DNA of 8,445 bases. Source: an uncultured Rickettsiales bacterium. Its GTDB lineage: Bacteria; Pseudomonadota; Alphaproteobacteria; Rickettsiales; UBA1997. Where the stretch lies: the NCBI GenBank assembly GCA_951801155.1, contig CATOLK010000045.1:1-8445 (forward strand). Reading direction: 5' to 3'. Within the stretch, counting starts at the first letter, position 1; each line of letters opens with the position of its first letter. A program made the translations under genes and the position numbers. Positions 5,703 through 8,445 of this stretch are shown one piece after another. The notes beneath the pieces are model-generated. The model saw only the letters and a list, made by a program, of their open reading frames with translations, was not told where the DNA came from and did no database searches.

Positions 5703-6335
5703 ATGCGATATTTTTGGATAAATAAACAAAAAAATTCAAATTTGATAATATTTTTTAGTGGTTGGGGTATGGATGAAAAATCTGTATTTCTAAACTATGA
5801 AAATTTTGATATTGTTATTTTTTATGATTATAAAGATATTATAATTGAGAATAACTTAATGGAAGAATTTTTAAATTATAAAAGTGTTTATTTGATAGCC
5901 TGGTCAATGGGCGTTATAATGTCAACTTTATTGATAAAAAAACTTAATAATATAAAAAAATCGATAGCAATAAATGGAACTTTAAAAATAATTGATGATA
6001 AGTTCGGTATTCCAATAAAAATTTTTAATTCAACATTAAATAATTTAAATGAAGTTACTATCCTATCTTTTTTTAATAATATGGGTTATAAAGACTTTAA
6101 AATACCAAATAGAAATTTTGAATCACAATTTATAGAACTAAAATCCATAGAAAATTTCTACAAAAATAATAATTTTAATGCTAATTTTGATAGGATTTTA
6201 ATTGGAGAAAAAGATATCATAGTTCCCTATAAAAACCAAAAAAGAGCTTGGGAAAATAAAAATTTTATAACAATAGATGGAGGTCATTATATTTTTAATA
6301 AATTTAAAAAATGGGAAGAGATTATAAAATGTTAG
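5703..6335 (+). CDS. bioG: Pimeloyl-ACP methyl ester esterase BioG (DUF452 family)
   Basis: BioG hydrolyses the methyl ester of pimeloyl-ACP methyl ester, ending the detour through fatty acid synthesis and releasing pimeloyl-ACP for biotin synthesis. The 210-residue protein has the BioG hallmarks: LIIFFSGWGMDEKS (14-27), FYDYKD (40-45), YLIAWSMGV with nucleophile Ser68 (63-71), IAINGTLKIIDDKFGIP (88-104), a TLNNL stretch (111-115), GEKDIIVP with Asp171 (168-175) and GGHYIF with His195 (193-198). The catalytic triad S68-D171-H195 is complete, so it should be active. It starts 29 bases after truA without a clear Shine-Dalgarno site, and its last codons overlap the bioC start. A bioG-bioC order is also known from Haemophilus-type biotin clusters. 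Confidence 0.88.
   Translation: MRYFWINKQKNSNLIIFFSGWGMDEKSVFLNYENFDIVIFYDYKDIIIENNLMEEFLNYKSVYLIAWSMGVIMSTLLIKKLNNIKKSIAINGTLKIIDDKFGIPIKIFNSTLNNLNEVTILSFFNNMGYKDFKIPNRNFESQFIELKSIENFYKNNNFNANFDRILIGEKDIIVPYKNQKRAWENKNFITIDGGHYIFNKFKKWEEIIKC
6313..6320 (+). promoter_or_regulatory. Shine-Dalgarno-like site deciding the bioC start
   Basis: GGGAAGAG, inside the end of bioG, lies eight bases before the ATG at 6329. An alternative in-frame ATG at 6311 has no well-placed site: the nearest GGAGGT (6279-6284) is 26 bases away. The shorter start, overlapping the bioG stop as ATGTTAG, is therefore preferred. Confidence 0.5.
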
Positions 6336-7036
6336 ATAATGAAAAATTTAACAAAAATTTGTTTAAATACAATTTAAATGCAAATATTCAAAAAAATATA
6401 GCAAAAGAACTTATAGAATTAGTTTGTTTAAGTGCCGGAAATAGGTTTAATAAAGTATTCGAAATTGGTTGTGGTAGTGGATTTTTGACTGAAAAAATTT
6501 ATAGTAATTTAAAATATAAAGAACTTATATTAAACGATATAGTTGAAAATTCAGAAGGTTATGTAAAAAATTTTAGTAATAATTTTATTTGTGGAGATGT
6601 TGAAAAAATTATAATACCAAATAAATTAAATCTAATTATTTCAAGTTCGGTTTTTCAATGGTTAAAGAATTTTGAAAATTTTGTAAAAAAAATTTACGAT
6701 AGTTTAGATGATGGTGGAATTTTTGCTTTTTCAATGTTTATAAATGAGAATTTTAATGAAATTGATATTCTTGGAAATTGTTTAAAATATCTTGATAATA
6801 ATTATATTTTAGAATTATTGGAAAAAAATTTTAATATATTGTTTTTTAAAGAAAAAAAAACTGTTTTAAAATTTAATAATTCTATTGAAATTTTGCAGCA
6901 CATCAAAAATACTGGAGTTAATGCAATAAATAAAAAAAAATTAGAAAAAAGTAAAGTGCAAAAGTTTATTGAAAGCGGTAATTTAAATTTAACATATAAT
7001 TATAATTTTGTAATAGTTGGAAAAAATGTTAATTAA
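6329..7036 (+). CDS. bioC: Malonyl-ACP O-methyltransferase BioC
   Basis: BioC transfers a methyl group from S-adenosylmethionine to malonyl-ACP, disguising it so that the fatty acid synthase can elongate it towards pimeloyl-ACP. With the start at 6329 it has 235 residues, close to the family's usual size. It is a class I methyltransferase: motif I FEIGCGSGFL (44-53), an acidic position after strand 2 (N69-D70), CGD (88-90), and the BioC-typical SSSVFQWL (105-112) and DDGGIFAFS (127-135). The HIKNTGVNAI stretch (191-200) matches the BioC C-terminal half, which distinguishes it from UbiE-like enzymes. The ATG overlaps the bioG stop, indicating coupled translation. An in-frame ATG at 6311 would add six residues. 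The remaining biotin genes are not in the window. This is the last gene of the operon and converges on dnaX. Confidence 0.85.
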   Translation: MLDNEKFNKNLFKYNLNANIQKNIAKELIELVCLSAGNRFNKVFEIGCGSGFLTEKIYSNLKYKELILNDIVENSEGYVKNFSNNFICGDVEKIIIPNKLNLIISSSVFQWLKNFENFVKKIYDSLDDGGIFAFSMFINENFNEIDILGNCLKYLDNNYILELLEKNFNILFFKEKKTVLKFNNSIEILQHIKNTGVNAINKKKLEKSKVQKFIESGNLNLTYNYNFVIVGKNVN

Positions 7037-7073
7037 ACTTCTTAAATAAAAAATTACATAAATATAAAATAAT

Positions 7074-8303
7074 TTAAATAATTTTTGCACCGCTAAAAGT
7101 ACTTAATATTTTATCATCTAAACTGGTTTTCTCTTGTTGATGAACAGAGTTTTGATTATTTTGTAATCTTTTTACTAATTCGCTTATTTCTGGAATTGAA
7201 CTTCCGTAACAAATTTTCAATAATAATACCTCTATAAAATTTTTCTGGTTATTAATAATTTTAATTTCATTAATACTTTTTATTATAAATTGCCAAATTC
7301 TAAATAAACCTGCAACCTTTATTTTTTTATAATTTTCTTCTAACCAATTCTTTTGAAATGTAGATAAATTTTCAATTTCCATAGAATTATTTTTCATAAG
7401 TAATTGATGTGTTATATCCAATAAATCATTTAAAAATACATTGCAATCAACTATAGTATTGTAAATTTCACCAAATAATTTTAAAACAGCTTCAACATCA
7501 TTTTTTAATAATAAACTATATAATTCATAAATTTTTTCTTTTCCACCAACACCTAAAACATCAATTACAGTTTCTTCACTAATTTCTTTTGAAAAATTAT
7601 TAAATGAAATAACCCTATCCAACAAAGATAATGAATCACGAACTGAACCTTCAGCTGCATTAGCTATAATATTTGCTCCAGTTTTATCTAAAACATAATT
7701 TTCCTTTGTTGCTATATTTATTAAGTGTTCAGCTAATACATTTTGTGGAATTTTATTTAAATCAAACCTTATACATCTTGATAAAATTGTAATTGGAACT
7801 TTTCTAATTTCAGTAGTTGCGAAAATAAATTTAACATGTTCTGGTGGTTCTTCAAGTGTTTTTAATAAAGCATTAAAAGCACTATTTGATAACATATGAA
7901 CTTCATCAATTATATATATTTTATATCTTGACGAAATCGGGGCATAATTTATATTTTCAATAATATCTCTAATATCATTAACACCGGTATGACTTGCAGC
8001 ATCAAATTCTATAACATCTTGATCTACGCCATTAGCAATTGCTTTACAATGACTACATTCTAAACAAGGTTCCATTGTTTCTTTACCATTTCCATCTTTA
8101 CCTATGCAGTTTAAAGATTTTGCTATTAATCTGGCAGTCGTTGTTTTCCCTACTCCTCTTATTCCCGTGAGAATAAATGCATGGTGTATTTTGTTTTTTT
8201 GTATGGCATTTGTTAATGTTTTTACTAATACATCTTGCCCTATTACATCTTCAAATTTTTGTGGCCTGTATTTTATAGCTAAAACTTTGTAATTCTCTGT
8301 CAT
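7074..8303 (-). CDS. dnaX: DNA polymerase III clamp-loader subunit DnaX (gamma/tau), short form
   Basis: DnaX is the ATPase of the clamp loader, which opens the beta clamp and places it on primed DNA. The 409-residue protein has the opening YRPQKFEDVIGQ (12-23), Walker A GIRGVGKTTTAR (47-58), zinc-module cysteines C66, C80, C83 and C86, Walker B IIDEVHML (131-138), sensor 1 FATTE (161-165), the SRC motif with R176 (175-177) and sensor 2 around GSVRDSLSLLD (219-229). The domain III collar extends to about residue 367. After it only about 40 residues remain, ending in FSGAKII, which resembles the FPGA-type extreme C-terminus of alphaproteobacterial tau. Most family members are about 500 residues or longer, so the helicase- and polymerase-binding parts of tau look largely missing. 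I see no obvious programmed-frameshift site. The ribosome-binding site is weak. The gene converges on bioC with a 37-base gap and no clear terminator. Confidence 0.93.
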   Translation of the reverse strand: MTENYKVLAIKYRPQKFEDVIGQDVLVKTLTNAIQKNKIHHAFILTGIRGVGKTTTARLIAKSLNCIGKDGNGKETMEPCLECSHCKAIANGVDQDVIEFDAASHTGVNDIRDIIENINYAPISSRYKIYIIDEVHMLSNSAFNALLKTLEEPPEHVKFIFATTEIRKVPITILSRCIRFDLNKIPQNVLAEHLINIATKENYVLDKTGANIIANAAEGSVRDSLSLLDRVISFNNFSKEISEETVIDVLGVGGKEKIYELYSLLLKNDVEAVLKLFGEIYNTIVDCNVFLNDLLDITHQLLMKNNSMEIENLSTFQKNWLEENYKKIKVAGLFRIWQFIIKSINEIKIINNQKNFIEVLLLKICYGSSIPEISELVKRLQNNQNSVHQQEKTSLDDKILSTFSGAKII

Positions 8304-8329
8304 TGGTCTTTATTTAAACATTTGGTTTA

Positions 8330-8358
8330 AATATAATTTTTTTGTTAGTTAAAATCAA
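8330..8358 (-). promoter_or_regulatory. dnaX: Sigma70-type promoter of dnaX
   Basis: Read on the minus strand, TTGATT (8358-8353) and TATATT (8335-8330) are separated by exactly 17 bases. The start point would be near 8323, giving a leader of about 20 bases before the ATG at 8303. The -35 box and spacing are the same as in the promoter at 2602-2630. Confidence 0.55.
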
Positions 8359-8373
8359 GAAATATTTTTAAAC

Positions 8374-8445
8374 TAATATTAGACCTCCTTCATAAAACTA
8401 TATTCAAATATCAATAATATTTGAGTATTTTTAAATTTATTTATT
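8374..8445 (-). repeat. 72-base dispersed repeat, right copy
   Basis: This is the inverted partner of 137-208, with 64 of 72 positions identical and no gaps. It runs to the last base of the window and may continue beyond it. Its core (8400-8428) folds as atattcaaatat, loop, atatttgagtat, with one mismatch. It lies on the same strand as dnaX and ends 15 bases upstream of the dnaX -35 box. A perfect Shine-Dalgarno-like AAGGAGGT (8390-8383, minus strand) is inside it, but no suitable start codon follows. Confidence 0.75.

Noticed and set aside
6311..6328. ATG at 6311 as the bioC start
   Set aside because: It has no correctly spaced ribosome-binding site, and the GGGAAGAG that would serve the ATG at 6329 lies within these codons. 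The six extra residues add nothing recognisable.
7037..7073. Bidirectional terminator between bioC and dnaX
   Set aside because: The 37-base gap is only A/T-rich, with no stem of useful length and no defined T-run after a hairpin.
8104..8292. Plus-strand frame of 62 codons inside dnaX
   Set aside because: It lies opposite the Walker A and zinc-module codons of dnaX, which are unmistakably coding on the minus strand.
8381..8390. Similarity of agacctcctt to the 3' end of 16S rRNA (anti-Shine-Dalgarno region)
   Set aside because: The match is only about eight bases and nothing upstream resembles rRNA. The left repeat copy has lost it.
8379..8393. Four-codon minus-strand frame (ATG to TAA) overlapping AAGGAGGT, as a leader peptide for dnaX
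   Set aside because: It lies upstream of the probable dnaX promoter at 8330-8358, so it would not be in the dnaX transcript. The left copy of the repeat has ATG directly followed by TAA.
137..8445. The whole window as a transposon bounded by the 72-base inverted repeats
   Set aside because: The interior has truA and dnaX, which are housekeeping genes, and no transposase or integrase. Dispersed copies of a short repeat explain the symmetry better.

Overview
The window is very AT-rich, with A/T at nearly every third codon position, and uses the standard code: TGG for tryptophan, TAA/TAG/TGA as stops. The gene content suggests a reduced-genome, host-associated alphaproteobacterium, most likely in or near the Rickettsiales. 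The indications are an ankyrin-repeat protein, a rickettsial-type alpha/beta-hydrolase fold protein, a shortened PpiD/SurA-like protein, and an intergenic palindrome with ctggattccag / tggaatgacg ends. This placement rests on recalled family features, not on a search.

Layout. Positions 1-425 are intergenic and hold two repeats and a promoter. A 616-residue ankyrin protein (426-2276, +) follows. Its C-terminus reads GCCLLV, which fits a eukaryotic CaaX prenylation box. A 383-base AT-rich gap (2277-2659) begins with a 21-bp-stem hairpin and ends with a good sigma70-type promoter. Five tightly spaced + strand genes then probably form one operon: a hydrolase-fold protein that has lost catalytic residues (2660-3430), a membrane-anchored PpiD-like chaperone without a recognisable parvulin core (3449-4867), truA (4867-5673), bioG (5703-6335) and bioC (6329-7036). 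dnaX (7074-8303, -) converges on this operon and has its own promoter at 8330-8358.

How the genes fit together. BioC methylates malonyl-ACP to start pimelate assembly, and BioG removes the methyl group when pimeloyl-ACP is complete. The window therefore holds the opening and closing steps of pimeloyl-ACP synthesis, but not bioF, bioA, bioD or bioB. TruA (tRNA pseudouridylation) and DnaX (clamp loader) are housekeeping. The ankyrin protein is the best candidate for a product acting inside a host cell.

The least ordinary signals are the CaaX-like tail on the ankyrin protein, a 72-base repeat present in opposite orientations at the two ends of the window (64/72 matches), an extra block of about 24 residues inside TruA, and two proteins in one operon that keep a fold but appear to have lost its usual active site. 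I saw no tRNA, rRNA, CRISPR array, transposase or integrase.
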